64,000 nt of DNA, taken from positions 253,508 to 317,507 of the forward strand of contig JAIQGF010000004.1 of NCBI GenBank assembly GCA_020072845.1. The letters run 5' to 3'. The notes under the pieces were generated by a model. The model saw only the letters and a program-made list of their open reading frames with translations. It ran no database searches and had not been told where the DNA came from. The DNA comes from Terriglobia bacterium (GTDB taxonomy: Bacteria; Acidobacteriota; Terriglobia; Terriglobales; Acidobacteriaceae). Shown here in pieces: positions 55,272 to 64,000 of the stretch. Every line of letters begins with the position of its first letter. The stretch's first letter is position 1. The position numbers were made by a program, and so were the translations under genes.

Positions 55272-55535
55272 CTACCAGGACGACTTGGAAACGCCGGGGA
55301 TCTCGCCCCGCAGCGCCAGGCCACGAAAGCACAAGCGGCAAATGCCGAACTTGCGCAGGAATCCGCGGGGACGCCCGCAGATCTGGCAGCGGTTGTGCTG
55401 CCGGGAGGAATAAATTCGGCCCGTCCCCTTGCATGGGAGACAAGCTTTCCCCTCCAGTTCGCGTTTCCCTCGACAAACCGGGCATGCCTTTCCCGGCGTC
55501 CTCGCGTCCTTCACTCGTTTTGCGGTTGTAGCCAT
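55272..55535 (-). CDS. rpsN: 30S ribosomal protein S14 type Z, with extra zinc knuckle
   Basis: Standard type Z S14 is about 61 residues; this one has 87. The normal core is intact from residue 47: [20 protein letters not shown] with zinc cysteines C50, C53, C66 and C69, ending [11 protein letters not shown]. Between the usual start ([14 protein letters not shown]) and the core are about 26 additional residues with CPVCRGK (C18, C21) and CLPCKGTGR (C32, C35). That pattern resembles the CxxCxGxG knuckles of DnaJ. The core glycine and aromatic residues are kept, so the protein is probably functional. Confidence 0.95.
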   Translation of the reverse strand: MATTAKRVKDARTPGKACPVCRGKRELEGKACLPCKGTGRIYSSRQHNRCQICGRPRGFLRKFGICRLCFRGLALRGEIPGVSKSSW

Positions 55536-55560
55536 GTATCTCCTCGGCGCGTCGCGCCTC

Positions 55561-55582
55561 GGTCAAGGCTAAAGCCTTGACC
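55561..55582. repeat. Perfect hairpin in the rplE-rpsN spacer
   Basis: A 10-bp stem GGTCAAGGCT / AGCCTTGACC with an AA loop. It is the only repeat in this 60-bp spacer and replaces the short-unit array found in other spacers. Confidence 0.8.
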
Positions 55583-55595
55583 TACCCGATTCTCT

Positions 55596-56276
55596 TCATG
55601 CGCGGAAGGGCATGCCGAAGCCCTTCAGCAGGGCGCGCGCCTGGTCGTCGGTGCGCGCCGTGGTCACGATGGTCACGTTCATTCCCCTCGACTTGTCCAC
55701 CTTCTCGTAGGAAATCTCCGGGAAGATGAGCTGGTCGCGCAGGCCGAGCGTGTAATTGCCGCGGCCATCGAACGACTTGGTGGAGACGCCGCGGAAATCG
55801 CGCACGCGCGGCAGCGCCACGTTGATCAGCCGGTCGAGAAATTCGTACATGCGGTCGCCGCGCAGCGTGACCATGACGCCGATGGGCATGCCCTCGCGCA
55901 CTTTGAAAGCGGCGATGGACTTCTTCGCCTTGGTGATGACCGGCTTCTGGCCGGCAATCTGCTGCAACTCGGCGGCAGCCGGGTCGATCACCTTGGCATT
56001 CTGCGTTGCTTCACCGACGCCCATGTTGACCACGACCTTGTTGATCCGCGGAACCGCCATGGGGTTCTTGAGTTCGAATTCCTTCATCAGCGCGGGCGCG
56101 ATTTCCTTCTCGAAGCGGTCGCGAAGACGCGCCGTGGAACGGCTGCTCGCCTTGGGGCGCTGCGGCTTGCCGTCGCCCTTGGCCTCCAGGGCGGCCTCGG
56201 CCGGTTTGCCCTTGGCCTTGCCGTCGCCTTTCTTGCCCGGCTGCTGCTGCGGCTTTTTCTGTTTCTCGTCTGCCAT
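55596..56276 (-). CDS. rplE: 50S ribosomal protein L5
   Basis: A 5S rRNA-binding protein of 226 residues, about 45 longer than normal. The excess is an N-terminal Lys/Gln/Ala/Pro-rich extension ([20 protein letters not shown]...). The core has [40 protein letters not shown] and [18 protein letters not shown]. Confidence 0.96.
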   Translation of the reverse strand: MADEKQKKPQQQPGKKGDGKAKGKPAEAALEAKGDGKPQRPKASSRSTARLRDRFEKEIAPALMKEFELKNPMAVPRINKVVVNMGVGEATQNAKVIDPAAAELQQIAGQKPVITKAKKSIAAFKVREGMPIGVMVTLRGDRMYEFLDRLINVALPRVRDFRGVSTKSFDGRGNYTLGLRDQLIFPEISYEKVDKSRGMNVTIVTTARTDDQARALLKGFGMPFRA

Positions 56277-56334
56277 GTCCTCTTCTACTTCCTCTCACGG
56301 TTTCGGAGTGGGTACCGGTTCGTGAGGTGTTCAT

Positions 56335-56441
56335 TTCGTAATTTAGTAATTTAGTAATTTTGTAATTTACGGGTTCAGCGGCAGTTCCGCGTCCCCAGCA
56401 AACTACAAATTACGAAATTGCCAAATTACCCAATTACCAAA
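56335..56441. repeat. TAATTTNG inverted array
   Basis: CGTAATTTAGTAATTTAGTA units (56335-56369) face CTACAAATTACGAAATTGCC units (56403-56440). Located in the rplX-rplE spacer; same family as 47627-47714. Confidence 0.9.
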
Positions 56442-56443
56442 TC

Positions 56444-56770
56444 TCACTTCTCCAGCGTCGTGCCGCACTTGTGGCAGACGCGAACTTTGCGGTCGCCACG
56501 CGCTTCGTGGCGGATGCGCACCGGACCGCAGGCGCCGCAGATCAGCATCACGTTGGAGATGGAAATCCGGCTCTCCTGCTCGGCGATGCCACCCTTGACG
56601 TTGCGCTGCGGGTTGGGGCGCACGTGCTTTTTCACCATCATGACGTGCTCGACCAGGACCTTGCCCTCTTCAGGGAAGACGCGGAGCACGCGGCCCTGCT
56701 TGCCCTGGTCGCGGCCGGTGATCACCTTCACGGTGTCGTTGCGGCGGATATCGCTGTGTACTCTTTGCAT
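56444..56770 (-). CDS. rplX: 50S ribosomal protein L24
   Basis: A 108-residue assembly-initiator protein with a KOW motif (RNDTVKVITGRDQGKQGRVL). The C-terminal half has a zinc-knuckle-like CGACG...CHKCG pair, seen in some bacterial L24 lineages. Confidence 0.96.
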   Translation of the reverse strand: MQRVHSDIRRNDTVKVITGRDQGKQGRVLRVFPEEGKVLVEHVMMVKKHVRPNPQRNVKGGIAEQESRISISNVMLICGACGPVRIRHEARGDRKVRVCHKCGTTLEK

Positions 56771-56780
56771 GACGTTTCCT

Positions 56781-56908
56781 GTTTCAGCCGTCCCTACGGG
56801 ACTGGCTCATTCAATTCCGCTAACCACCCGGCACTAAAGCGCCGGGCTATTATCAATCACCCCTTCGGGGCTCACGCGCCTTGCGCCATGAGCCGTGAGC
56901 CTGGAGCC
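56781..56908. repeat. CCGTCCCTACGGGACTGG composite element
   Basis: Three small hairpins in series: GTCCCTACGGGAC, CCCGGCACTAAAGCGCCGGG and CCCCTTCGGGG. A short GAGCCGTGAGCCTGGAGCC array follows up to the rplN stop. The first two hairpins recur in the same order at 63336-63460. Confidence 0.8.
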
Positions 56909-56910
56909 TG

Positions 56911-57282
56911 CTACAGCACTTCCGGAGCAAGCGAGACGATTTTCAAAAATTTCTTCTCGCGCAGCTCACGGGCGACGGGGCCGAAGACGCGCGTGCCGAC
57001 CGGCTCGTGCGCGTCGTTGATCAGCACCGCGGCGTTCTGGTCGAAACGAATGTAGGTGCCGTCGCGGCGACGGTGTTCCTTGCGCGTGCGCACGATCACC
57101 GCCTTCACCACCGTGCCCTTTTTCGCCGTGCCGTCGGGCGAAGCTTCCTTGACGGCGGCGGTGATGACATCGCCGAGTCCGGCGCTGAGCCCGGTGGACC
57201 CGCCCAGGGGGAGGATCATCTGCAGCTTGCGCGCGCCGGAGTTGTCGGCGACTTCCAGCATGCTTCTCATCATGACTGCCAT
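56911..57282 (-). CDS. rplN: 50S ribosomal protein L14
   Basis: A 123-residue subunit-interface protein. [40 protein letters not shown] and [20 protein letters not shown] match throughout. The start at 57282 (MAVMMRSM) has GGGAG upstream. Confidence 0.97.
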   Translation of the reverse strand: MAVMMRSMLEVADNSGARKLQMILPLGGSTGLSAGLGDVITAAVKEASPDGTAKKGTVVKAVIVRTRKEHRRRDGTYIRFDQNAAVLINDAHEPVGTRVFGPVARELREKKFLKIVSLAPEVL

Positions 57283-57299
57283 GTTCAATCTCCCATCAA

Positions 57300-57629
57300 T
57301 CACTGCGCGGCGCCGGGAAGTCCTTCCTCGCCGGGCGTGACCGCCTCGGGTCCGACCAGCTTGGCGCGGCGGATGACATCTTTCAGGCGCCAGCGCTTCA
57401 GCTTCGACAGCGGGCGCGTTTCTTCCAGGCGGACAACATCGCCGACGTTGGCGGTGTTTTGCTCGTCGTGCGCATAGAAGCGGCGCGAGCGGGCGACGAC
57501 GCGGCCGTAAAGATGGTGCGACTTCTTGCGCGTGACCTCGACGATGATGGTCTTCTGCATCTTGGTCGAGACCACGTCGCCGACCAGCGTCTTTTGGGCT
57601 GACTTTCTCTCGCTTGCGGTGTCCGGCAT
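57300..57629 (-). CDS. rpsQ: 30S ribosomal protein S17
   Basis: A 109-residue OB-fold protein with extensions at both ends. [20 protein letters not shown] and [20 protein letters not shown] cover the core. The ATG overlaps the rpmC stop (TAATG). Confidence 0.97.
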   Translation of the reverse strand: MPDTASERKSAQKTLVGDVVSTKMQKTIIVEVTRKKSHHLYGRVVARSRRFYAHDEQNTANVGDVVRLEETRPLSKLKRWRLKDVIRRAKLVGPEAVTPGEEGLPGAAQ

Positions 57630-57835
57630 TATGGCTTCTCCGTCGCGGCCATCTGGCGCTGGCGCGCGATGGTCTTCACGCGCGCAATGTCCTTGCGCAG
57701 GCCGCGGATCTTCTTCAGGCTTTCCGTCTGGCCCATGTTGAGCTGGAACTTCAGGCGGAAGAGCTGATCGTTGAGCTCGCGCTCCTGCTGCTTGAGTTCG
57801 GCTTCGGTCAGGTTTCGAATCTTTTCTGCGTCCAT
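57629..57835 (-). CDS. rpmC: 50S ribosomal protein L29
   Basis: A 68-residue two-helix protein at the tunnel exit that docks trigger factor and [35 protein letters not shown] and [15 protein letters not shown] are family-like. Confidence 0.97.
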   Translation of the reverse strand: MDAEKIRNLTEAELKQQERELNDQLFRLKFQLNMGQTESLKKIRGLRKDIARVKTIARQRQMAATEKP

Positions 57836-57842
57836 ATCAATT

Positions 57843-57923
57843 CTCGTTGTCGGTTATCGGTTGTCGGTTGTCGGTTCGTTCGGCTCACGTCTTACCGAGA
57901 ACCGAAAACCGAGAACCGACGAC
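57843..57923. repeat. CGGTTNT inverted array
   Basis: TCTCGTTGTCGGTTATCGGT units (57843-57877) face TACCGAGAACCGAAAACCGA units (57893-57923). Located in the rplP-rpmC spacer. Confidence 0.9.
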
Positions 57924-57925
57924 CT

Positions 57926-58348
<423 letters not shown>

Positions 58349-58351
58349 AAA

Positions 58352-58493
58352 TCAACTCTCAGCTATCAGCTCTCAGCTTGCAGCTTGTTTCCTCACGCTG
58401 TCCGCTTCGCGCTGACCCAAAATTCTGTTCGTCACCAACTTGTCCGCCCTCGCGACATCAGCTGACCGCTGATAGCTGAGAGCTGACAGCTTT
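58352..58493. repeat. CAGCTNT inverted array with long loop
   Basis: CTCTCAGCTATCAGCTCTCA units (58354-58387) face GCTGACCGCTGATAGCTGAG units (58458-58492) across a 70-nt non-repetitive loop. Located in the rpsC-rplP spacer. Confidence 0.9.
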
Positions 58494-58494
58494 C

Positions 58495-59157
58495 CTAAAA
58501 CGCGCCCGCGCCCTGCGGCTCGCGCTTCTTGGCGGGCAGGATTTCGCCCTTGTAAACCCAGCACTTCACGCCGATCACGCCGTAGGTGGTGCGCGCCTCG
58601 GCAAAGCCGTAATCAATGTCGGCGCGCAGCGTGTGCAGCGGCAGGCGTCCCTGCAGGTACCACTCGGAACGCGCGATTTCGTTGCCGTTGAGGCGCCCGC
58701 TGACGCGCACCTTGATGCCCTTGCAGCCGAAGCGCAGGGCGGAATCCACCGACTTGCGCATGGCGCGGCGGAAGCCGACGCGCTTTTCCAGTTGCAGCGC
58801 GATCGATTCGGAAACCAGTTGCGCATCCAGCTCGGGCTTGTGCACTTCCTGGATGTCGATGTAGACATCGCGGTTGGTGCGCTTCTGCAGTTCGCCCTTG
58901 AGCTTGTCGATCTCCGCGCCCTTGCGGCCGATAATGATGCCCGGCCGGGCGGTGCGGATGATGATGCGCAGCTTGTTGCCGGGGCGCTCGATCTCGATGG
59001 AGCTGACGCCCGCCGACTTGAGCTTGTCCTTCAGCTCATTCTTCAGCTTGACGTCTTCCAGCAAGAACTTGGCGTAGTCGCGGGTCATGAACCAGCGCGA
59101 CTTCCACGGCTTGGTGTAGCCGATGCGGAATCCGTATGGATGGACTTTTTGTCCCAT
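58495..59157 (-). CDS. rpsC: 30S ribosomal protein S3
   Basis: A 220-residue protein at the mRNA entry channel. [20 protein letters not shown], the KH-domain [20 protein letters not shown] and the C-terminal [19 protein letters not shown] motif identify it. Confidence 0.97.
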   Translation of the reverse strand: MGQKVHPYGFRIGYTKPWKSRWFMTRDYAKFLLEDVKLKNELKDKLKSAGVSSIEIERPGNKLRIIIRTARPGIIIGRKGAEIDKLKGELQKRTNRDVYIDIQEVHKPELDAQLVSESIALQLEKRVGFRRAMRKSVDSALRFGCKGIKVRVSGRLNGNEIARSEWYLQGRLPLHTLRADIDYGFAEARTTYGVIGVKCWVYKGEILPAKKREPQGAGAF

Positions 59158-59169
59158 AGTTCCTCTTTG

Positions 59170-59202
59170 CTAGCTGTCAGCTATCGGCTGTCAGCTTTCA
59201 GC
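59170..59202. repeat. CAGCTNT array
   Basis: CTAGCTGTCAGCTATCGGCT and TGTCAGCTTTCAGC form about five tandem heptamers, single-armed, in the rplV-rpsC spacer. Confidence 0.8.
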
Positions 59203-59208
59203 GAAAAC

Positions 59209-59688
59209 CTATCTCTTTTTCCCCTTACCCGCGAACTTCTTCGCGGGAGGCTTCTTCTTGGCAAGCGGCCGGCGCGCCGGTTTGCGGGCCGGAGCGGCGG
59301 CGTGGGTTGCTTCCGCCGCCTCCGCCGAGGCGCCGTTGCGGTTCTTCTCCGCCAGCGTGATCTCGATATGGGTCATGCGCCGCTGGTAGCGGTAGGCGCG
59401 TCCCATGGGAGCGGGGCGGATGCGCTTCATGCGCGGGCCTTCGTTGGCGATGGCGCGCAGCACGAAGAGGTTGTCCACATCCACGTCCACGCCCTTCTCC
59501 GTGCTCAGGTAGTTGGCGTTCTCGACGGCCGAGCGCAGCACCTTCTGGACGTCGGGCGCGATGCCCTTCTTGGTGAAGGTGAGGGTGTTCATCGCGTCCT
59601 CGACCCGCCGTCCCTTGATCAGGTCGAGGACCAGGCGCGCCTTCTGCGGCGAAACGCGCACGTATTTTGCCGAGCTTCTGAATTCCAT
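59209..59688 (-). CDS. rplV: 50S ribosomal protein L22
   Basis: A 159-residue tunnel-wall protein. The core has YVRVSPQKARLVLDLIKGRR, KVLRSAVENANYL and RAYRYQRRMTHIEITLAEK. A ~45-residue Ala/Lys/Pro tail (KPARRPLAKKKPPAKKFAGK) exceeds the ~110-residue norm. The start at 59688 is 10 bp after rpsS. Confidence 0.97.
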   Translation of the reverse strand: MEFRSSAKYVRVSPQKARLVLDLIKGRRVEDAMNTLTFTKKGIAPDVQKVLRSAVENANYLSTEKGVDVDVDNLFVLRAIANEGPRMKRIRPAPMGRAYRYQRRMTHIEITLAEKNRNGASAEAAEATHAAAPARKPARRPLAKKKPPAKKFAGKGKKR

Positions 59689-59698
59689 GTTCGTCTCT

Positions 59699-60049
59699 CT
59701 ACGCCTTCGGCGCCGGCGCTGCCGGCGCTGCCGGAACGATGGCTCCCGGGCCTCCAACCACGCCGGCAGGTCTGGCGGCAACTTCGGTGGCGGCCTTCAT
59801 CGAGTGTCCCTTGAACTGGCGGGTGAAGCTGAACTCGCCCAGCTTGTGCCCGACCATGTTCTCGGTGATGTACACCGGGATGAATTTCTTGCCGTTGTGC
59901 ACCGCGATGGTGTGACCCACCATCTCGGGGATGATGGTCGAGCGCCGCGACCAGGTGCGCAGCACCTTCTTCTCGTTGCGCTGGTTCATTCCCTCGATGC
60001 GCTGCGCGAGGTAACCGTCAATGAACGGACCCTTTTTTTGTGAACGCAT
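59699..60049 (-). CDS. rpsS: 30S ribosomal protein S19
   Basis: A 116-residue small-subunit head protein. [40 protein letters not shown] and [19 protein letters not shown] are conserved. A ~24-residue Ala/Pro/Gly C-terminal tail is unusual. Confidence 0.97.
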   Translation of the reverse strand: MRSQKKGPFIDGYLAQRIEGMNQRNEKKVLRTWSRRSTIIPEMVGHTIAVHNGKKFIPVYITENMVGHKLGEFSFTRQFKGHSMKAATEVAARPAGVVGGPGAIVPAAPAAPAPKA

Positions 60050-60070
60050 AATCTCTCGTTTCCTTTGACC

Positions 60071-60114
60071 GATCCTTCGACTCGGCTCGTTGCGCGAGCC
60101 TCGCTCAGGATGAC
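60071..60114. repeat. GATCCTTCGACTCGG...CTCAGGATGAC element
   Basis: A reverse-orientation copy of the GTCATCCTGAGC...GTCGAAGGATC family, with a GGCTCGTTGCGCGAGCC hairpin core. Located in the rplB-rpsS spacer. Confidence 0.75.
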
Positions 60115-60145
60115 CGCGCGCGGCTCCGACGCCGCGCCAACGCGG

Positions 60146-60970
60146 TCATTTGCCTTTGCGGTTGACGATGAACTGGTCAGTCCGCTTGTTATTGCGCGTT
60201 TTGTAGCCGCGGGTGGGCTGGCCCCACGGAGTCACGGGGTGACGTCCGCCGGAAGTCTTGCCTTCGCCGCCGCCGTGCGGGTGGTCCACCGGGTTCATGG
60301 CGACCCCGCGGTTGTGCGGGCGCTTGCCGAACCAGCGGGTGCGGCCCGCCTTGCCGATCGAAATGTTCTCGTGGTCGAGGTTGCCGACCTGGCCGATGGT
60401 GGCCATGCAATCCACCGCGACCTTGCGCGTCTCGCCCGAGGGCAGCTTGAGCAGCGCGTAGTCGCCTTCCTTGGCGACCAGTTGCGCGGCGGCGCCGGCC
60501 GAGCGCGCCATCTGCGCGCCTTTGCCGGGACGCAACTCGATGTTGTGCACCGTGGTGCCGGGCGGAATATTACGCAGCGGCAGCGCGTTGCCCACTAGGA
60601 TGTCGGCTTCGGGGCCGCTGAGAATCTTGGCGCCCAGCTTGAGGCCGTCGGGCTGCAGGATGTAGCGCTTCTCGCCGTCGGCGTAGCTCAGCAGCGCGAT
60701 GCGCGCCGAGCGGTTGGGGTCGTACTCGATGGAAGTCACCACCGCCGGAATGCCCGCCTTCTCGCGCTTGAAATCGATGATGCGGTACTTGCGCTTGTGC
60801 CCGCCGCCCCGGAACCGGCTGGTGATGTCGCCCTGGTTGCGCCGCCCGCCGGTGCGTTGCTTGGACTCGGTCAGCGCCTTGTGCGGCCGGTTGGTCGTGA
60901 GCTCGTCATTGACCAGCGTCGTCTGGAAGCGCAGCGTCGAGGTTACCGGTCTGTATGTTTTGATCGCCAT
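60146..60970 (-). CDS. rplB: 50S ribosomal protein L2
   Basis: A 274-residue protein essential for peptidyl-transferase assembly. [20 protein letters not shown], the conserved [20 protein letters not shown] segment with the key histidine, and the basic C-terminus [18 protein letters not shown] are present. Confidence 0.98.
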   Translation of the reverse strand: MAIKTYRPVTSTLRFQTTLVNDELTTNRPHKALTESKQRTGGRRNQGDITSRFRGGGHKRKYRIIDFKREKAGIPAVVTSIEYDPNRSARIALLSYADGEKRYILQPDGLKLGAKILSGPEADILVGNALPLRNIPPGTTVHNIELRPGKGAQMARSAGAAAQLVAKEGDYALLKLPSGETRKVAVDCMATIGQVGNLDHENISIGKAGRTRWFGKRPHNRGVAMNPVDHPHGGGEGKTSGGRHPVTPWGQPTRGYKTRNNKRTDQFIVNRKGK

Positions 60971-60971
60971 A

Positions 60972-61099
60972 ATCAGCTCTCAGCTTTCAGCTATCAGCTT
61001 TCAGCTTGTTACTGCTCCGGGACAATGTTCTTCCAGCCCCGGGGGTACCGTCTCGCCGTCAACCCGCCATCACTCGCTGATAGCTGACAGCTGACAGCT
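60972..61099. repeat. CAGCTNT inverted array with long loop
   Basis: AATCAGCTCTCAGCTTTCAG units (60972-61006) face GCTGATAGCTGACAGCTGAC units (61077-61099), separated by about 70 nt. Located in the rplW-rplB spacer. Confidence 0.9.
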
Positions 61100-61393
61100 C
61101 TATAAGTTTTGCGCGTACTCGGGCATCTTTTCGCCCGCCTTCAAGCGCACGTAAGCCTTCTTCCAATCGGGGCGGAAGCCGGTGAACTTGCCGCGACGGC
61201 GTTCCTTGCCCACGAAATTGGCGGTGCGCACCGAATCCACCTTCACCTTGAAAATGGACTGCACCGCTTCCTTGATCTCGGTCTTTGTCGCCTTGGAAGC
61301 GACCTGGAAAACCAGCGTGGCTTCGGTCTCTTTCACGCCCAGGCCCTTCTCGGTGATGATCGGCTTGCGGATGATCTGGTAGGCCGATTTCAT
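61100..61393 (-). CDS. rplW: 50S ribosomal protein L23
   Basis: A 97-residue tunnel-exit protein that binds trigger factor. IIRKPIITEKGLGVKETEAT and IKEAVQSIFKVKVDSVRTAN are family-like. The ATG overlaps the rplD stop (TAATG). Confidence 0.97.
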   Translation of the reverse strand: MKSAYQIIRKPIITEKGLGVKETEATLVFQVASKATKTEIKEAVQSIFKVKVDSVRTANFVGKERRRGKFTGFRPDWKKAYVRLKAGEKMPEYAQNL

Positions 61394-62052
61394 TATGCGA
61401 CCTCCTCATGCCGGCGCTTGCTCACCGACTTCTTGAGCGAGTCCTGTAGCTTCTCCAGCGCGGGGCGGGAGAAGATGGCGCGGTCATAGCGCAGCAGGTG
61501 GTAGGGATGAACTTCGTTACCCCGCACCAGCTCCACACCGTGCAGGTTGCGCGAGCTGAGTTCCAGGTTGCGGTTCTCGCGCGCGCCGTCCACCACCAGC
61601 GCCGTGCTCTCCACCTTCAGCGCATCGAGCGTCTTGCGGAAGGCGTTGGCCTTGACCTCGGCGAGTTCGAAGTTCTCCACCACGGTCAGCTTGCCGTCGG
61701 CAAACTTGGATGCCAGCGCCGAGCGCAACGCGCCCAGCAGCTTCTTGCGCGGGAAAGCGTAGTCATAGGAGCGCGGCTGCGGGCCGTGCACCGTGCCGCC
61801 GTGCCGCCACAGGGGCGAGCGGATGGAGCCTACGCGGGCGCGTCCGGTGCCCTTCTGCCGCCACAGCTTTTTGCCCGATCCGGAGACCAGCTTGCGGTTC
61901 TTGGTGGCATGCGTGCCGGCGCGCTGGGCTGCGCGGTAGTGCCGCACCGCCTCCCAGATGAGGTCTTCGTTGACTGCTCCGAAGACTTCGTCGGCCAGCT
62001 CAAAGCTGCCGGTCTTTTCGCCGCTCAAATTGAGTACGTCTATCGTAGCCAT
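61393..62052 (-). CDS. rplD: 50S ribosomal protein L4
   Basis: A 219-residue protein with a tunnel-lining loop (GSGKKLWRQKGTGRARVGSI) and a C-terminal globular domain (STALVVDGARENRNLELSSR, LEKLQDSLKKSVSKRRHEEV). In E. coli L4 regulates this operon; no L4-binding leader was judged here. Confidence 0.97.
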   Translation of the reverse strand: MATIDVLNLSGEKTGSFELADEVFGAVNEDLIWEAVRHYRAAQRAGTHATKNRKLVSGSGKKLWRQKGTGRARVGSIRSPLWRHGGTVHGPQPRSYDYAFPRKKLLGALRSALASKFADGKLTVVENFELAEVKANAFRKTLDALKVESTALVVDGARENRNLELSSRNLHGVELVRGNEVHPYHLLRYDRAIFSRPALEKLQDSLKKSVSKRRHEEVA

Positions 62053-62058
62053 TTTTCG

Positions 62059-62104
62059 CTCTCAACTATCAGCTCTCAGCCATCAGCCTGTGCGGCTGAA
62101 GCTG
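62059..62104. repeat. CAGCTNT array
   Basis: GCTCTCAACTATCAGCTCTC and AGCCATCAGCCTG units with a short mirrored CGGCTGAAGCTG end, in the rplC-rplD spacer. Confidence 0.8.
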
Positions 62105-62106
62105 CG

Positions 62107-62838
62107 TTAACTCTTCTTCTTCGTGGCGCGCTTGGAAGCCTTCAACGGATCAACCGTGCCGCTGCCGGCGAATCCGCGGCGCTCGCGCGGCGGCCGTTTC
62201 GACTTGCTGATGACGACGTACGCGCCGTTGGGTCCGGGCACGGCGCCCTCGACGACGAGCAGGTTTTCGTCCTTGTCAATTCCGAGTATGCGCAAATTGC
62301 GCGTGGTGACGCGCGCGTTGCCCATGTGACCGGCCATGCGCATCCCGGCAAACACGCGCGACGGGAAAGCGGAGGAGCCGATCGAACCGTTGATGGTGAA
62401 CATGGAACCGTGCGAACTGGGGCCGGCCCGGAAATGGTGGCGCTTGACGACGCCGGCGAACCCGCGTCCCTTGCTGGTGCCGGTCACGTCCACGAAGCGC
62501 TCGCCGTCGAAGATGTCCACCAGCACGCGGTCCCCGACCTTGGTCTGGTCGCCGTCGCCGGTGGCGCCATCCACCGCAATGTCGATTTCCTTCATGAACT
62601 TCACCGGCGGCAGATTGTTCTTGCCGAAGTGGCCGCGCATGGGCTTGTTCAGCCGCGTTTCCTTGACGAATTCCACCAGCCCGATCTGCGCCGCTTCGTA
62701 GCCGTCCTTGTTGCCGGTCTTGCGCTGCGTGACGACGCAGGGTCCGGCTTGCAGGACGGTCGCCGGGCGCACGTCGCCGTTGCTGTCGAACAACTGCGTC
62801 ATGCCGACTTTCTTACCGAGAATTCCGTTGATTGCCAT
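62107..62838 (-). CDS. rplC: 50S ribosomal protein L3
   Basis: A 243-residue assembly-initiator protein. MAINGILGKKVGMTQLFDSN, GTSKGRGFAGVVKRHHFRAG and MAGHMGNARVTTRNLRILGI identify it; the glutamine-methylation region is present. The tail is Ser/Lys-rich. Confidence 0.97.
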   Translation of the reverse strand: MAINGILGKKVGMTQLFDSNGDVRPATVLQAGPCVVTQRKTGNKDGYEAAQIGLVEFVKETRLNKPMRGHFGKNNLPPVKFMKEIDIAVDGATGDGDQTKVGDRVLVDIFDGERFVDVTGTSKGRGFAGVVKRHHFRAGPSSHGSMFTINGSIGSSAFPSRVFAGMRMAGHMGNARVTTRNLRILGIDKDENLLVVEGAVPGPNGAYVVISKSKRPPRERRGFAGSGTVDPLKASKRATKKKS

Positions 62839-62888
62839 TTTTCCTATCCCTCATCATGCCCGCGCGGTTTGCGCCGTCGGCACTGTAG

Positions 62889-62955
62889 GGCTCTCAGCTA
62901 TCAGCTCTCAGCTTTCAGCCGGATTGGCTGATAGCTGATGGCTGACGGCTGATAG
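62889..62955. repeat. CAGCTNT inverted array
   Basis: GGCTCTCAGCTATCAGCTCT units (62889-62920) face GGCTGATAGCTGATGGCTGA units (62926-62955) with a 5-nt loop. A near-perfect hairpin in the rpsJ-rplC spacer. Confidence 0.92.
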
Positions 62956-63285
<330 letters not shown>

Positions 63286-63335
63286 GGTGTCATCTCAAAG
63301 AGCGTGCGGCTGGATGCATGCCGTCCGTGTTGTGT

Positions 63336-63460
63336 CGTCCCTACGGGACTCCGGTTCTTATGAACTTCAGCCGTCCCTACGGGACTGGCTCCAATTTCCG
63401 CTGCCCAACCCGGCACTGAAGTGCCGGGCTACTTTCATCCGCCGCTTCGCGGCTGGTGTG
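63336..63460. repeat. CCGTCCCTACGGGACTGG composite element, second copy
   Basis: Two copies of the GTCCCTACGGGAC hairpin are followed by CCCGGCACTGAAGTGCCGGG and CCGCTTCGCGG hairpins. The order matches 56781-56880. Located in the tuf-rpsJ spacer. Confidence 0.8.
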
Positions 63461-63521
63461 GGCCTCACATAGAGCATCTGCCTTCTACGCAGAGGGTCTT
63501 AGGTTCGGCCCCCTTAGTCGT
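63459..63521 (+). pseudogene. Degenerate tRNA-Arg(TCT)-like remnant
   Basis: AGAGCATCTGCCTTCTACGC followed by AGAGGGTC reproduces the 3' D-stem, anticodon arm and variable loop of a tRNA with loop CTTCTAC (anticodon TCT). A T-arm-like TTAGGTTCGGCC follows. Most of the D-loop is missing and the acceptor and T stems do not pair well, so it is probably non-functional. Confidence 0.5.
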
Positions 63522-63523
63522 TC

Positions 63524-63551
63524 AGATCACCCGATCGCCGGATCACCCGAT
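63524..63551. repeat. GATCACCCGATCGCCG array
   Basis: AGATCACCCGATCGCCGGAT and CACCCGATC units abut the tuf stop codon. Same family as 29.64 and 31.44 kb. Confidence 0.7.
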
Positions 63552-64000
63552 CTAGGAAATAATCTCCGTCAGCGTGCCCGCGCCGACCGTGCGGCCGCCT
63601 TCGCGAATCGCAAACCGCAGCCCCTTTTCCATCGCCACCGGCGTGATCAGCTCGATTTCCAGGTTCACGTTGTCCCCCGGCATCACCATCTCCGTGCCCG
63701 CCGGCAAGTGCGCCACCCCGGTCACGTCGGTGGTGCGCAGGTAAAACTGCGGACGATACCCGTTGAAGAACGGCGTGTGCCGCCCGCCTTCTTCCTTGCT
63801 CAGCACGTACACTTCGCCCTTGAACTTGGTGTGCGGCGTGATCGAGCCCGGCTTCGCCAGCACCATGCCGCGCTCCACGTCTTCCTTCGGCGTGCCGCGC
63901 AGCAGCAGGCCGGCGTTGTCCCCCGCCATGCCTTCGTCCAACTGCTTCTTGAACATCTCCACGCCCGTGGCCACCGTCTTGCGCGTCTCGCGGAACCCCA
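63552..64000 (-). CDS. tuf: Elongation factor Tu, C-terminal part (cut by window edge)
   Basis: Only the last ~149 codons are in the window; the GTPase domain lies beyond 64000. The frame at the edge reads [15 protein letters not shown], then [14 protein letters not shown] (domain 2), [20 protein letters not shown] and [19 protein letters not shown] (domain 3 with the kirromycin-contact region). It heads the S10 block, as in many bacteria. Confidence 0.96.
   Translation of the reverse strand, partial: GFRETRKTVATGVEMFKKQLDEGMAGDNAGLLLRGTPKEDVERGMVLAKPGSITPHTKFKGEVYVLSKEEGGRHTPFFNGYRPQFYLRTTDVTGVAHLPAGTEMVMPGDNVNLEIELITPVAMEKGLRFAIREGGRTVGAGTLTEIIS

Noticed and set aside
63459..63521. Functional tRNA-Arg gene
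   Set aside because: The D-loop is missing and the acceptor and T stems do not pair well; only the anticodon arm is intact.

Overview
The window is about 62-63% G+C. It reads as the chromosome of an Acidobacteriota bacterium, probably class Terriglobia. That placement is inferred from gene content: an acidobacterial-style S9 peptidase, FecR-like and LTXXQ proteins, an OPT transporter, a TonB-dependent receptor, an HpnI-type glycosyltransferase, and a merged S10-spc-alpha ribosomal operon. No rRNA gene, intact tRNA, CRISPR array, phage or IS transposase was seen.

Positions 1-45 kb hold short transcription units of housekeeping and envelope genes. In order they are: tsaD; a lone receiver-domain protein; an EamA exporter; a class III aminotransferase; nadA; a PilZ-GAF-TonB fusion with a small coiled-coil partner; moaA behind a probable Moco riboswitch; a FecR-like protein; queG; a small lower-GC pocket with a zinc peptidase and a membrane protein (12.6-15.0 kb); a glycine-zipper protein; a GT39-like enzyme; a cold-shock protein; YihY; a two-gene unit whose first product starts like eCIS-associated proteins; a secreted pair including a 998-residue protein with a dead matrixin-like domain; an S9 peptidase; a LolA-like protein; a TonB receptor; HNH nuclease; comF; an OPT transporter; yggS; UPF0235; a POT transporter; hpnI; a serine hydrolase; a TetR-controlled DUF805-SRPBCC protein; guaB; VanZ; and an LTXXQ protein.

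From 45.1 kb to the right edge, all on the minus strand, lies the complete ribosomal-protein superoperon. It is transcribed from tuf (cut by the edge) through rpsJ-rplC-D-W-B-rpsS-rplV-rpsC-rplP-rpmC-rpsQ-rplN-X-E-rpsN-H-rplF-R-rpsE-rpmD-rplO-secY-adk-map-infA-rpmJ-rpsM-K-D-rpoA-rplQ. Gene order is classical, but the spacers are abnormally long (50-180 bp).

The most striking signal is not a gene. More than thirty intergenic regions carry degenerate tandem arrays of 6-8 nt units with one free position, for example CGGTTNT, CAGCTNT, CGGTCTNT, AGTTTC, TAATTTNG, GAGTTNT. Most are followed, after a short loop, by a reverse-complement array, so each locus can fold into a long imperfect hairpin. Unit sequence differs between loci while the architecture is kept. 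In the ribosomal operon every spacer longer than about 50 bp contains such an array or a related palindrome, and every tight or overlapping junction lacks one. I know of no named family that matches.

Several longer dispersed palindromes coexist with the arrays. Copies sit in frame inside conserved genes (tsaD, the S9 peptidase twice, comF), which recalls Rickettsia palindromic elements. Many apparent upstream extensions of genes (moaA, rpsK, yggS) are translations of these repeats, so starts were chosen downstream of them.
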